DNA from: Lewinellaceae bacterium
GTDB taxonomy: Bacteria; Bacteroidota; Bacteroidia; Chitinophagales; Saprospiraceae
Assembly (NCBI GenBank): GCA_020636255.1
Contig: JACJYE010000001.1
Location: 186,001 to 250,000 of the forward strand
Length of the DNA stretch: 64,000 nucleotides
Reading direction: 5' to 3'
Positions 52,182-61,043 of this stretch are shown here, one piece after another. The position numbers were made by a program, and so were the translations under genes. Positions within the stretch are counted from its first letter, which is position 1. Each line of letters begins with the position of its first letter. The notes beneath the pieces were generated by a model, which had not been told where the DNA came from, did no database searches, and saw nothing but the letters and a program-made list of their open reading frames with translations.

Positions 52182-54101
52182 ATGAATTCATCGGATAAAA
52201 GACAACTTCCCGGCGACCCTTCCCTGCCCAGCTCGCCGGAGGCGCTGGAGGCACTGGAAAAGCTAGGGAACGGTTCTTCAAAATACTCGGTAGAGGACTT
52301 TTTTCGCAACCCCGACAAGGTGGCCTTCCAGTTGTCGCCCTCCGGCGAATACCTCGCCTATATGGGCCCGTACGAGCGGCGGCGCAATATTTTCGTCCAG
52401 GCGTTGGGCGGCACTGCCGCTACCCGGCTTACCAATGAAACCGAGCGCGATATCGCGGGGTACTTCTGGGCCAGCGACCAGCGCCTGGTATACGTCAAAG
52501 ACAGCGGGGGCGATGAGAACTACCAGCTCTTCGCCATCAACCGCGACGGGAGCAACGCCCGGGAACTCACACCTTTCGAAGGCGTAAAGATACAGCTGAT
52601 CGACAGCCTGGAGGACAACGACGATGAGCTCATCATCGGCATGAACAAGAACAACCCCATGCTGTTCGAACCCTACCGCATCAACATCCACACCGGGGAA
52701 TTCGTCAGGCTGGCGCTCAATGACAACCCTGCCGAGCCCATCACCGCCTGGATGACCGACCACGACGGCAAGCTGCGGCTGGCTATCAAAACCATCGACG
52801 GCGTCAACCACAGCATCCTGTACCGGGCTTCGGAAACGGAGGAATTCCGCACGGCCATAACCACCAATTTTAAGGAAAGCCTCGACCCCTTGTTTTTCGA
52901 GTTCGACAATGGCTCCGTCATTTTCGCCTCTACCAATATCGGGCGCGACCGCAGCGAGATCGTTCGTTTCGACCTCGACAAAGGAAAGGAAGTGGGGGAT
53001 GTGGTCTTTGCCCACCCGGAAGTCGACGCCGGCAGCCTGATCTATTCGCGCAAGCGGAAAGTGGTCACAGGCGCTATTTATTCGACCTGGAAGCGCGAGA
53101 TCCGTTTTTTTGACGAAAACAGAAAGCAGCTTCAGGAGTACCTCGAAAAGGAGCTGCCCGGTTACGAAGTGGTGGTGGCCAGTACCAGCAAGGCCGAAGA
53201 CAAATACCTGGCGCGCACCTACAGCGACCGCTCCCTGGGCGCTTACTACTATTATGACAAAAACACCGGGCGGCTGGACAAGATCGTCGAGGTTAGCCCC
53301 TGGCTCGACGAGGCGGATATGTCGCCTATGAAGCCGATACAATATACCAGCCGCGACGGGCTCACCATCCATGGGTATCTGACCCTGCCAAAAGGGCGGC
53401 AGGCCCGCAATCTGCCTGTGGTCGTCAACCCGCATGGCGGCCCCTGGGTGCGCGACAGCTGGGGCTATAACCCCGAAGTGCAACTACTGGCCAGCCATGG
53501 TTATGCCGTGCTGCAGGCCAATTACAGGGGCAGCACCGGCTACGGCCGGGAGTTCTGGCAGAAAGGCTTCAAACAGTGGGGCAGGACTATGCAGGACGAC
53601 ATCACCGACGGTGTCCGATGGCTGATCGCAGAAGGCATTGCCGATACGGCGCGCATCGCCATTTACGGCGCCAGCTACGGGGGGTACGCCACCCTGGCCG
53701 GCATTACTTTCACACCGGAGATCTATACCTGCGCGATCGACTACGTAGGGGTATCCAACCTCTTCACCTTTATGAACACCATCCCTCTTTACTGGAAACC
53801 CTATCTGGAAATGCTGTATGAGATGGTAGGCCACCCCGAGCAGGACGAAGCGCTGCTGCGCGCCAGCTCGCCGGTTTTCCACATCGACAAGATACAGGCC
53901 CCGCTTTTTGTCGTACAAGGCGCCAACGACCCGAGGGTCAACATCGACGAATCCGACCAGATCGTCCGGTCTTTGCGAGCACGGGGCATCGACGTACCTT
54001 ATATGGTCAAGTATAATGAAGGCCATGGCTTCGCCAATGAGGAGAATCGCTTTGAATTTTATAAAGCGATGCTGGGTTTTTTGGAGAAGCACCTGGCCTA
54101 G
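52182..54101 (+). CDS. S9 family prolyl oligopeptidase-like serine peptidase
   Basis: 639 residues from the ATG at 52182, without a signal peptide. The N-terminal part (about 20-370) is a propeller with repeats such as FQLSPSGEYLAYMGP. The C-terminal alpha/beta hydrolase has Ser in IYGASYGGYATLAG (near 510), Asp in VQGANDPRVNIDE and His in KYNEGHGFANEEN. The order and motifs fit the S9C (acylaminoacyl peptidase-like) group. Cytoplasmic unless exported in an unusual way. Confidence 0.92.
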   Translation: MNSSDKRQLPGDPSLPSSPEALEALEKLGNGSSKYSVEDFFRNPDKVAFQLSPSGEYLAYMGPYERRRNIFVQALGGTAATRLTNETERDIAGYFWASDQRLVYVKDSGGDENYQLFAINRDGSNARELTPFEGVKIQLIDSLEDNDDELIIGMNKNNPMLFEPYRINIHTGEFVRLALNDNPAEPITAWMTDHDGKLRLAIKTIDGVNHSILYRASETEEFRTAITTNFKESLDPLFFEFDNGSVIFASTNIGRDRSEIVRFDLDKGKEVGDVVFAHPEVDAGSLIYSRKRKVVTGAIYSTWKREIRFFDENRKQLQEYLEKELPGYEVVVASTSKAEDKYLARTYSDRSLGAYYYYDKNTGRLDKIVEVSPWLDEADMSPMKPIQYTSRDGLTIHGYLTLPKGRQARNLPVVVNPHGGPWVRDSWGYNPEVQLLASHGYAVLQANYRGSTGYGREFWQKGFKQWGRTMQDDITDGVRWLIAEGIADTARIAIYGASYGGYATLAGITFTPEIYTCAIDYVGVSNLFTFMNTIPLYWKPYLEMLYEMVGHPEQDEALLRASSPVFHIDKIQAPLFVVQGANDPRVNIDESDQIVRSLRARGIDVPYMVKYNEGHGFANEENRFEFYKAMLGFLEKHLA

Positions 54102-54148
54102 CGGAGATCATAAAATCGCTTTATCTTAACGGGAAAACAAAACGCCTT

Positions 54149-54820
54149 ATGAATCCATCCAAATCCTTTCCTATTTTCCTGTTAATCGGCCTGGCCCTGA
54201 TCTTAGCTAGCGGATGCAATGCAAGCCGTACTGTCAAAGGCGGAGCAATTGGAGCGGCAGCCGGTGGGGCAGCCGGCGCTGCTATCGGCAGCAAAAAAGG
54301 CAAGACCGCTGAAGGGGCCATAATAGGCGCAGTAATCGGAGGCACGGCTGGAGCCCTGATCGGCCGCTATATGGACAAACAAGCCGAGGAGATTCGCCGT
54401 GACATGAAAGGGGCTACCGTCACCCGGGTAGGCGAAGGTATCCTGATCACCTTTGATTCCGGCTTGCTGTTCGATGTCGATTCCTACAACCTGCGCAGCA
54501 CCACGCGGGACAACCTCAACGAGCTGGCCAGAATCCTTAACAAATACGACGACACGGATATTCTTATCGAAGGGCATACGGACAGCTCTGGTTCGGAAGA
54601 ACATAATCAAACCCTTTCTGATAAACGTGCTCAATCGGTCGCCAACTACCTCATCAGGCAGGCCGTGAATAAAGACAGGGCGATCACTATGGGCTACGGG
54701 GAAAGCCAGCCCATAACCGATAATGATACGGCATCGGGGCGCCAGAAGAACCGTCGGGTGGAAGTGGCTATTTTTGCCAATAAGAAGTTGAAGCGGGCAG
54801 CCAAACGCGGGGATATCTGA
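54149..54820 (+). CDS. OmpA-family lipoprotein with glycine-zipper domain
   Basis: 223 residues. Signal peptide with lipobox LASGC (Cys near 25). A glycine-zipper stretch (about 32-75, GGAIGAAAGGAAGAAIGSKK) resembles YmgG/Pal-type proteins. The OmpA C-terminal domain (about 95-210) has the peptidoglycan-binding ILIEGHTDSSGSEEHNQTLS, SDKRAQSV and GRQKNRRVEVAI motifs. It anchors the outer membrane to peptidoglycan. It lies 47 bases after the S9 gene and 40 bases before the glycosyltransferase gene. Confidence 0.92.
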   Translation: MNPSKSFPIFLLIGLALILASGCNASRTVKGGAIGAAAGGAAGAAIGSKKGKTAEGAIIGAVIGGTAGALIGRYMDKQAEEIRRDMKGATVTRVGEGILITFDSGLLFDVDSYNLRSTTRDNLNELARILNKYDDTDILIEGHTDSSGSEEHNQTLSDKRAQSVANYLIRQAVNKDRAITMGYGESQPITDNDTASGRQKNRRVEVAIFANKKLKRAAKRGDI

Positions 54821-54860
54821 GTGGACTAAGCGTCGTCATTTCTCTCTTAAGGTAATCATT

Positions 54861-56390
54861 ATGAACCGTGTTGTTACACCTTTACACTGGCCCTCTTTGC
54901 TGGCACTGATCGCGGCCAAGCTCGCCATTCACCTTTATGCAAACGCCTTGTGGGGTTTCCACCGCGACGAATTCCTGTATCTGTCCCTGGGCTGCCATCT
55001 CGACTGGGGGTACTGGTCCAACCCGCCGCTGATCGGCTGGGTGAGCGCGCTATGGCAGGGAGCGATTGGGGACAGCCCTTTTGCATTCCGCCTTTTCCCG
55101 ATGCTGGTGAGCTGTGCCTTGATGGTACTTGTCGTATTGATGGCGCGCGAGCTGGGCGCCGGCCGCTATGGCCAGTTCCTCGCCGGGGTTGCCATGCTGC
55201 TGACGCCGGCCAACCTGCGCCCTGGCATGCTGTTCCAGCCCGTTGTGCCCGACATTTTTTTCTGGGCCCTGCTGGCCTACCTCGTGATCCGCTATATCAA
55301 TACGGGGCATAAACGCGATATCCTGTTCTTCGGGCTGGCGTTCGGGCTTAGTTTTTTAAACAAATACGCCACAGGTTTTGCTTTACTGGGGTTCGCCTGC
55401 GCCTTACTGCTCAGCCCTTATCGGCGGGTATTGTGGAGCCGGGAGGCCGGCCTGGCCGCGCTGATCGCGCTGGCGCTCATTCTGCCCAACCTGCTATGGC
55501 AGTCCCGCCACGGCTTTCCGGTCGTGGCACACATGCAGGGCCTTGCGGAGAACCAGCTGGTGAATGTCCGTATTTGGGACTTTCTCACATCACAGTTGTT
55601 CATGAACATGTCTGTCATCCCGGTTTGGGTAGCGGGCCTGGCCTGGTTTTTCCATCCAACCAACCGGCGTTATCGCGTAATGGGCTGGTATTTCGTGCTG
55701 GTTTTTATGCTACTGCTGCTGTTGAGGGGCAAGCCCTACTACACTTTAGGATTATACCCCATGCTCATCGCCGCCGGCGGGGTATGGTGGGAAAACGCCT
55801 TGCAGCGGGCCTGGTTACGCGTAGCCCTGCCCTTGCTTATCCTGCTCATTCTACTACCGGCCCTGCCACTGGGCCTACCGGTATTACCGCTTCCTCAGAT
55901 GAGAAAGTACTGCGCTTACCTCACCGACAAGGTAGGCTTCGACGGGCCGATGCGATGGGAAGACGGGCAGATACACCCCTTACCACAGGATTATGCCGAT
56001 ATGCTGGGTTGGGAAGAGCTGGGACAGCTGGCCATCAGGGCCTGCCGGGAAGCAGAAGGAGAGAGCCTGCTGCTCTATTGCGAAAACTATGGCGAAGCAG
56101 GAGCAGTTGACTACTATGGCCGGGGCCAGGGCATCCCGGCGGCCATCAGCTTCAGCGACAGTTACCGCCTTTGGCTACCGCATAGTACTTCGGCCCAAAC
56201 GCTGGTCTATATCAACGACGAGCTGGGAGAGGATGTCAACAGGCTGTTCGCAGATATCCGCCTCATCGGCGCTATCCGCAATCCCAATGCCCGCGAGCGG
56301 GGCACCTCCGTTTACCTCTGCCGGCAGCCTCGGCAAAGCCTGGGCAAATTCTGGGCATCGCGGGTAAAGGCCGTACTGGAAGGCGAATAA
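54861..56390 (+). CDS. GT39/PMT_2-type membrane glycosyltransferase
   Basis: 509 residues with about nine or ten transmembrane helices up to residue 340, then a soluble C-terminal domain. The first loop has GFHRDEFLYLSLGCHLDWG, where the Asp-Glu pair matches the catalytic Asp region of the ArnT/PMT fold. WSNPPLIGW follows, typical of PMT_2. Such enzymes move a sugar from a lipid-phosphate donor to lipid or protein on the outer face of the inner membrane. Donor and acceptor unknown. Confidence 0.85.
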   Translation: MNRVVTPLHWPSLLALIAAKLAIHLYANALWGFHRDEFLYLSLGCHLDWGYWSNPPLIGWVSALWQGAIGDSPFAFRLFPMLVSCALMVLVVLMARELGAGRYGQFLAGVAMLLTPANLRPGMLFQPVVPDIFFWALLAYLVIRYINTGHKRDILFFGLAFGLSFLNKYATGFALLGFACALLLSPYRRVLWSREAGLAALIALALILPNLLWQSRHGFPVVAHMQGLAENQLVNVRIWDFLTSQLFMNMSVIPVWVAGLAWFFHPTNRRYRVMGWYFVLVFMLLLLLRGKPYYTLGLYPMLIAAGGVWWENALQRAWLRVALPLLILLILLPALPLGLPVLPLPQMRKYCAYLTDKVGFDGPMRWEDGQIHPLPQDYADMLGWEELGQLAIRACREAEGESLLLYCENYGEAGAVDYYGRGQGIPAAISFSDSYRLWLPHSTSAQTLVYINDELGEDVNRLFADIRLIGAIRNPNARERGTSVYLCRQPRQSLGKFWASRVKAVLEGE

Positions 56391-56455
56391 GGGGGAAAAA
56401 ACTGCTAATTGTTACTGCTTGTCCTGTACAGGCAGCGGCATAGCCGCCGGTTTTG

Positions 56456-56463
56456 TATTTTTG
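56456..56463 (+). promoter_or_regulatory. -7 promoter box TATTTTTG
   Basis: Exact TAnnTTTG match, 23 bases before the ATG at 56486, which excludes the longer frame starting at 56453. Confidence 0.5.
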
Positions 56464-56485
56464 TAAGGCCAGCCACATCAAAAAA

Positions 56486-57649
56486 ATGCTCGTCATGCAA
56501 GCTAGACTTCACCCGGCCCTGGCACTTTTATGCCTTTTCCCCTTACTGCTCACTGCTCAATCAGCCGACATCCTCGTCAGCAGCCGCAATACCAATTCCG
56601 TAAAACGCTACAGCTTTGACGGAAGCTACCTGGGCGATTTTATAATGCCCAATGCCGGAGCGCTCACCAACCCTCAGGACCTGCTCTGGCTGCCCGACGG
56701 CAGCCTGTTGGTGACCGGCATAGGCAACAGCGCCATCAAGCACTACGACGGTTCCAGCGGCACTTTCCTGGGCAACTTCAGCAGCGGTTACAACCTCGAC
56801 CGCCCTACGAAAATGTCGGTGGGCCCCGACGGTGCGCTGTACGTGAGCCAATGGGGCAGCACCCAGAACAAGATCGCCCGCTTCAATCTGCAAACCGGAG
56901 TCTTTATCGATGAATTCACGGAAACCGGAGTGCCTCAGGGCTGCGGCCACTACTGGGATGCCGATGGCAACCTCTATGTGGCCAGCTTCGGGCAGGGCAC
57001 CAACGGCAATGTGCACCGATTCGCTCCCGATGGTTCGTTCCTCGGTATAGCCATCAACTCCGCCCACCTGCAGGGCCCCGTGGGCATGTGGGTAGACGAG
57101 AACGGCGATTTCATGATCACCGACTGGACGCTGGGACAGGTGCTCCGGTTCGGCGCAACGGGCCTGGCCTACGAAGGCGTATTCATCAGCGGCATGCAGA
57201 ACATCGAAGGCTTCCTGATCGACGATGGCCGTTTCATTTACCTCTGCGACTGGACGGCCAACCTCATCAGGCGCTTCCAACCGGATGGACAGGGTAGCCA
57301 GATCTTTACTTCGGCCGGCGGTATGCAGGCGCCCAACGCGCTGGCCTTTTTTCCTGTAGCGAACGGCGCCGGCGCACCGGCAGCCCCAGCCTTCGGCATC
57401 GACAGTATTTTTCCCAACCCGCTAAGGGCAACGGCCACGATCCGTTTTACCCTGCCTTCCGCCACCTCGTTGAGGTTGGATATCTTGTCTACGGATGGCC
57501 AGGTGCTGGCCACGCTGGCCAAAGGGCACTATACAGCCGGCCCTCACGAGGTATCCGGCGATTTCTCCCGCTTACCCGACGGCTCCTACCTCTGCCGGCT
57601 ACAGGCGTATGGCAGAGAAAAAGTGACAAAGGCTGTAGTACGGCGATAG
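56486..57649 (+). CDS. NHL/SMP-30-like propeller protein with T9SS sorting domain
   Basis: 387 residues from ATG 56486; an alternative ATG at 56495 gives a similar signal peptide (LALLCLFPLLLTAQS). A six-bladed NHL-like propeller fills about 25-300, with repeating NSVKRYSFDGSYLGDFI, DGALYVSQWGS and RFIYLCDWTANLIRRF. The C-terminal 80 residues (SIFPNPLRATATIRFTLPSA to the end) are a T9SS type A domain. Secreted or surface-bound; ligand or enzymatic role unknown. Confidence 0.87.
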   Translation: MLVMQARLHPALALLCLFPLLLTAQSADILVSSRNTNSVKRYSFDGSYLGDFIMPNAGALTNPQDLLWLPDGSLLVTGIGNSAIKHYDGSSGTFLGNFSSGYNLDRPTKMSVGPDGALYVSQWGSTQNKIARFNLQTGVFIDEFTETGVPQGCGHYWDADGNLYVASFGQGTNGNVHRFAPDGSFLGIAINSAHLQGPVGMWVDENGDFMITDWTLGQVLRFGATGLAYEGVFISGMQNIEGFLIDDGRFIYLCDWTANLIRRFQPDGQGSQIFTSAGGMQAPNALAFFPVANGAGAPAAPAFGIDSIFPNPLRATATIRFTLPSATSLRLDILSTDGQVLATLAKGHYTAGPHEVSGDFSRLPDGSYLCRLQAYGREKVTKAVVRR

Positions 57650-57686
57650 TGCTTGAGCAGCTCCGCAGCTTGTCAGCCAGTGGCCA

Positions 57687-58646
57687 TTACCAGCCCCTGT
57701 CCACTTCGTTGTGGATCTTGGGCACCGTTTGCAGGTAGGCCCAAATGGCGGAAGCCTCCTCATCAGACAAGGCCGAGAACGGCACCATGGGCTGTCTCAA
57801 AGGTTTGCCATCGGGCCGGCGTGCGAAACGCACGGCCTGGATAAAATCTTCTTCTGTCCAGTCGCCAAGGCCCGTTTCCTTGTCCATGGTAATATTGGCG
57901 GAGAAGATCACCGTTTTACCATCCTCAGGGCTGAGCAGAAGGTTGCCGCCACCTAAATAACCCTCCGATTTTTCGGGTTCCAGGATATTCACAGTCTTGA
58001 AATCGGCGGAATGGCAGGAATAGCAGTCCACTTTGGCGTCGATCAGATAGCGGCCATAGGCTACTTTATCCGTGAGAGGAGGCGCCATAATAGGCTTCTC
58101 TGGATAAGGCAGCGGTTTGAAGGCCACGCGGCAAAGCAGTTTGACCAGGAAAGAAGGTTTAGGCGCCGGTTGTACCTTATCAGAAGCTTCAAGCTCGGGC
58201 GCGTCGGAACGCAGATAGGCAATGATACTATGGAGGTCGTCATCTGAAAGGAGCGGGAATTTAGGCATCCAGGGTGGCGCATACTTGCCGTCACGTTTGA
58301 CGCCAGTACGCAACAGGTAGGCGAGTTCTCCATCTGTATATGCCGCCAACCTGGAGTTGGGGCTGTGCGTGATGTTAGCCGTCCAGGCCGCGCCAAATGC
58401 GGGAGGTAGGTCCGTCATCTTTTTGCCTTCCAATTTGCCGGCAGTAGACAGGTGGCAGTGGTTGCACACCAGCGTAGCCAGGCGCTTGCCTTCGGCAATA
58501 CTCGCGCTGTCTGGTACAACTTTTAAATCTGGTGGGTTGGTGTCGTAAGAGGGGATGCCGCTGAACTGAATGGTAGCTGCGCCAAGCAACACGACCAGTA
58601 CTAAAACACCCAGGACGAGTCCCAGGATTTTCAAGAGCTTCTTCAT
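57687..58646 (-). CDS. Diheme cytochrome c, membrane-anchored
   Basis: 319 residues from ATG 58646. An N-terminal transmembrane helix (about 5-25, ILGLVLGVLVLVVLLGAA) remains as an anchor. Two CxxCH haem sites are visible: LVCNHCHLSTAG (near 60) and DCYSCHSADF (near 200). Likely distal Met ligands are in APPWMPKFPLLSDDDL and KPLRQPMVPFSALSDEEA. Periplasmic electron carrier, or a subunit of a dehydrogenase not seen here. Its promoter region holds an inverted repeat (58693-58714). Confidence 0.9.
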   Translation of the reverse strand: MKKLLKILGLVLGVLVLVVLLGAATIQFSGIPSYDTNPPDLKVVPDSASIAEGKRLATLVCNHCHLSTAGKLEGKKMTDLPPAFGAAWTANITHSPNSRLAAYTDGELAYLLRTGVKRDGKYAPPWMPKFPLLSDDDLHSIIAYLRSDAPELEASDKVQPAPKPSFLVKLLCRVAFKPLPYPEKPIMAPPLTDKVAYGRYLIDAKVDCYSCHSADFKTVNILEPEKSEGYLGGGNLLLSPEDGKTVIFSANITMDKETGLGDWTEEDFIQAVRFARRPDGKPLRQPMVPFSALSDEEASAIWAYLQTVPKIHNEVDRGW

Positions 58647-58692
58647 GGACAATGGTTTTAGGTTATTCGTTGTTCTCTCAAAATTCCAAATA

Positions 58693-58728
58693 ATAATGCT
58701 AAATATGGCATTATGCGACACAAAAATA
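58693..58728 (-). promoter_or_regulatory. -7 box and inverted repeat upstream of the cytochrome c gene
   Basis: On the minus strand TATTTTTG (58728-58721) is an exact -7 box. Just downstream, ATAATGC and GCATTAT (58693-58699 / 58708-58714) form a 7-bp inverted repeat with 8-base spacing, a plausible operator overlapping the transcription start. Confidence 0.4.
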
Positions 58729-58795
58729 GCACAAGAAAGCTTGCGGCGCTTTAATAATCGTCGCACAAATTTGCATAATCGGTGCGGCCCTGCAC

Positions 58796-58813
58796 CCTCC
58801 AAACAAGCTCTTA
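58796..58813 (-). repeat. Dispersed motif TAAGAGCTTGTTTGGAGG, copy 7
   Basis: Reads on the minus strand from the TAA stop codon of the DUF5916 gene, exactly as copy 1 does for the prenyl synthase gene. Confidence 0.7.
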
Positions 58814-60997
58814 GTTAAACCAGTACGAGATCTTGGCTACCAGCGCCCGGTTGCGCACCATCCAGGGAGAAGGAAAATAGTTGTCGGAATACACGATAAA
58901 AAGGTCGGATACCGGCTGGTAGCGCCATTGAAGGCGGATATTGGTGTTGAGGTTGTCGGCCTGCTCGTTGTACTGCACGTAAGCGGTAAGGAACAGTTTG
59001 GTGGTGAAAGTAAGGTCGAGCTTGGGGCCGATAAGGAAAAAATCCGTATCCTGAAAAGGTTCGGGAAGCTGGAGGTTGTTGTAAGCGAAATTGATCGCGA
59101 TGCTCCCGTAGGGCTGGAACCGATAGTTCACTGCGCCTTCCAGGCTAAACAGCTGCCCGTTGAAAAAGCCGCCGTAACCTGCCTTAAAGGTGAAGTTGGC
59201 CAGTTTACGCGCATCTGAAAGGTATTTGAATTCCACGCGGTTCCAGGTATAATCGCTGCCCGTAGCCAGGGTATCGCCACTGGTATGGGTGGGGTCGAAA
59301 GGGGCGAGCAGGCGGGTGTAATACCGGGCCGCGCTGAGCTCCATCTCGCTCCGGTTGAGCATTACGAGGCCATAAGCCGCCCGCCATTCCTCATCGGTGC
59401 GTTTGAGATCCGGATCAAAATAGTATTCTGTGCGCAGGGAAGGGCCATGGTTGGCTATTTTCACCGAACCCGGGTAAAATTTATACCCCACTCCTACCGA
59501 GCCTCGGTGCAGGCCCCGGCGGCGCACGAAGCCGGTTTCCGCCAGGTAGTTGGCCCCGACACGGTCGTACCCGCCTTCCAATTTCCATTGCTCGGTTTGA
59601 TACACCAGATTGCCGGAAAGGGCACTGGCCTCGTCATCCAGGCCGGGCGTAAGGGAATGGTGCAGGAAAAACTTGCCGATCCAGCGGTTATTGGCGCTGG
59701 CCAGATTGTAATCCAGGCCGAACACCCTGTTGTAACTGTTGCTGCTTTCGGGAATATCCTTTGCGCCGGCAGTTAGCTGCTTGTTCACCAGAAAGGCGCC
59801 TATGCTCGACCGGGCAAAAACGCGCCGTTGTACGGAGGCAACCGTAAAATTGGCGGCGGGGTATTCCTCTTCCGTCCCGGTTTGCATATTGAGCAACCCG
59901 ATGCGCCACTGCTCGTCCAGCTTACCGCTGAGGCGCAGCCCGGCCTGCACGGGGTTGGTAAGGCCGATGCGGCGCGAAAAGAAAGGGCGCAGGCCATCCT
60001 TGCCGAAGCCGGCAAAGAGGTCCTGGTTTTCCAGGAAAAAGCGCCGCCGCTCCGGGAAAAAAAGCTCGAAGCGGTCGAGGTTGGTGACCTGCTGGTCTAC
60101 GTCTACCTGCGAGAAATCCGGGTTGACGGCCAGGTCCAGTTTGATGGACGGGGTGACGGCAATTTTGGCGTCGATACCGGCGTCCAGCCTGGGCGCTTTC
60201 GAATGGCCGTTCTCGTAGTCTTCCGATGCCTGGGCTGCGACGTAAGGGATGAGCGAAAGGCTCGTCTTCGGCTTGGGCGGCGGCTCGTCCCACTGCAGTT
60301 CACCCGCGAAGGCCAGCGTAGCGGTGGCAAACTGCCGTGGCACAGGCGCCCAGCTCGACTTCTCATTGTTCTTCACGTCCATCCGGCTGAAGTTGACGCC
60401 CCACTGGCCCACGCCGGCCTTAAACTGAAGGCTGCGAAAGGGGATCGCCATTTCGATATTCCAGTAACCGTCGAAGTGTTTTACCGCCGACTCCCACTTG
60501 CAATCCCAGTCCAGCGATACGACACCGCCGTCGGCCTGCGTACCGTCCCATTGCGCGCCGGCGGCCGATGAGCCAAAGGAAAAGCCGTTGGTCTGGTCGT
60601 TGTAGGTATCGATGAAGAGCAGAAAATTGTCGTTGGCGCCGAAAACGAAGTCCCGCCGGAGCGATTCGATGATATGAGGATGGTTATCCCGTTCGTAACA
60701 GGTGATGCCGAAATAGAGGTGGCGGTTGTCATAGGTGGCCCGCACCTCAGTGCGGCTTTCGGCGTACCCTGTATCGATGGGCAGCACCCGCCAGAAATCG
60801 GCGGCCACCGCTGCACCCTGCCAGTCCGGCTCATCGAGCTGGCCGTCGAGCCTGACCGTTTCCTGCGCCTTTCGAACGGGCAGCACGTATGACGCCCGGT
60901 TGGGCGTCCTGGGCGCCTGGCCCTGTTGAGCGGAAAGAAGCAACGGCCCGGACAGGAAAACGAGGGCGGGCAACAATGTGAGGTAGCAAAACTTCAT
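58811..60997 (-). CDS. DUF5916 outer-membrane protein with N-terminal CBM9-like domain
   Basis: 728 residues from the ATG at 60997 (signal peptide MKFCYLTLLPALVFLSGPLL, then LSAQQGQ). About 45-230 is a carbohydrate-binding family 9-like domain (VRLDGQLDEPDWQGAAVAADF, TEVRATYDNRHLYFGITCYE). From about 250 to the end is a DUF5916 region with alternating strands like an outer-membrane beta-barrel, containing PERRRFFLENQDLFAGFG and ending in an aromatic strand (ISYWFN). The final aromatic residue and Tyr/Asn pattern suit an Omp85-inserted barrel. Substrate unknown. Confidence 0.85.
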   Translation of the reverse strand: MKFCYLTLLPALVFLSGPLLLSAQQGQAPRTPNRASYVLPVRKAQETVRLDGQLDEPDWQGAAVAADFWRVLPIDTGYAESRTEVRATYDNRHLYFGITCYERDNHPHIIESLRRDFVFGANDNFLLFIDTYNDQTNGFSFGSSAAGAQWDGTQADGGVVSLDWDCKWESAVKHFDGYWNIEMAIPFRSLQFKAGVGQWGVNFSRMDVKNNEKSSWAPVPRQFATATLAFAGELQWDEPPPKPKTSLSLIPYVAAQASEDYENGHSKAPRLDAGIDAKIAVTPSIKLDLAVNPDFSQVDVDQQVTNLDRFELFFPERRRFFLENQDLFAGFGKDGLRPFFSRRIGLTNPVQAGLRLSGKLDEQWRIGLLNMQTGTEEEYPAANFTVASVQRRVFARSSIGAFLVNKQLTAGAKDIPESSNSYNRVFGLDYNLASANNRWIGKFFLHHSLTPGLDDEASALSGNLVYQTEQWKLEGGYDRVGANYLAETGFVRRRGLHRGSVGVGYKFYPGSVKIANHGPSLRTEYYFDPDLKRTDEEWRAAYGLVMLNRSEMELSAARYYTRLLAPFDPTHTSGDTLATGSDYTWNRVEFKYLSDARKLANFTFKAGYGGFFNGQLFSLEGAVNYRFQPYGSIAINFAYNNLQLPEPFQDTDFFLIGPKLDLTFTTKLFLTAYVQYNEQADNLNTNIRLQWRYQPVSDLFIVYSDNYFPSPWMVRNRALVAKISYWFN

Positions 60998-61043
60998 GAT
61001 ACTGAGGTATTCCTGTCCGGGCTGAAATAGCCATAGACAAGCG

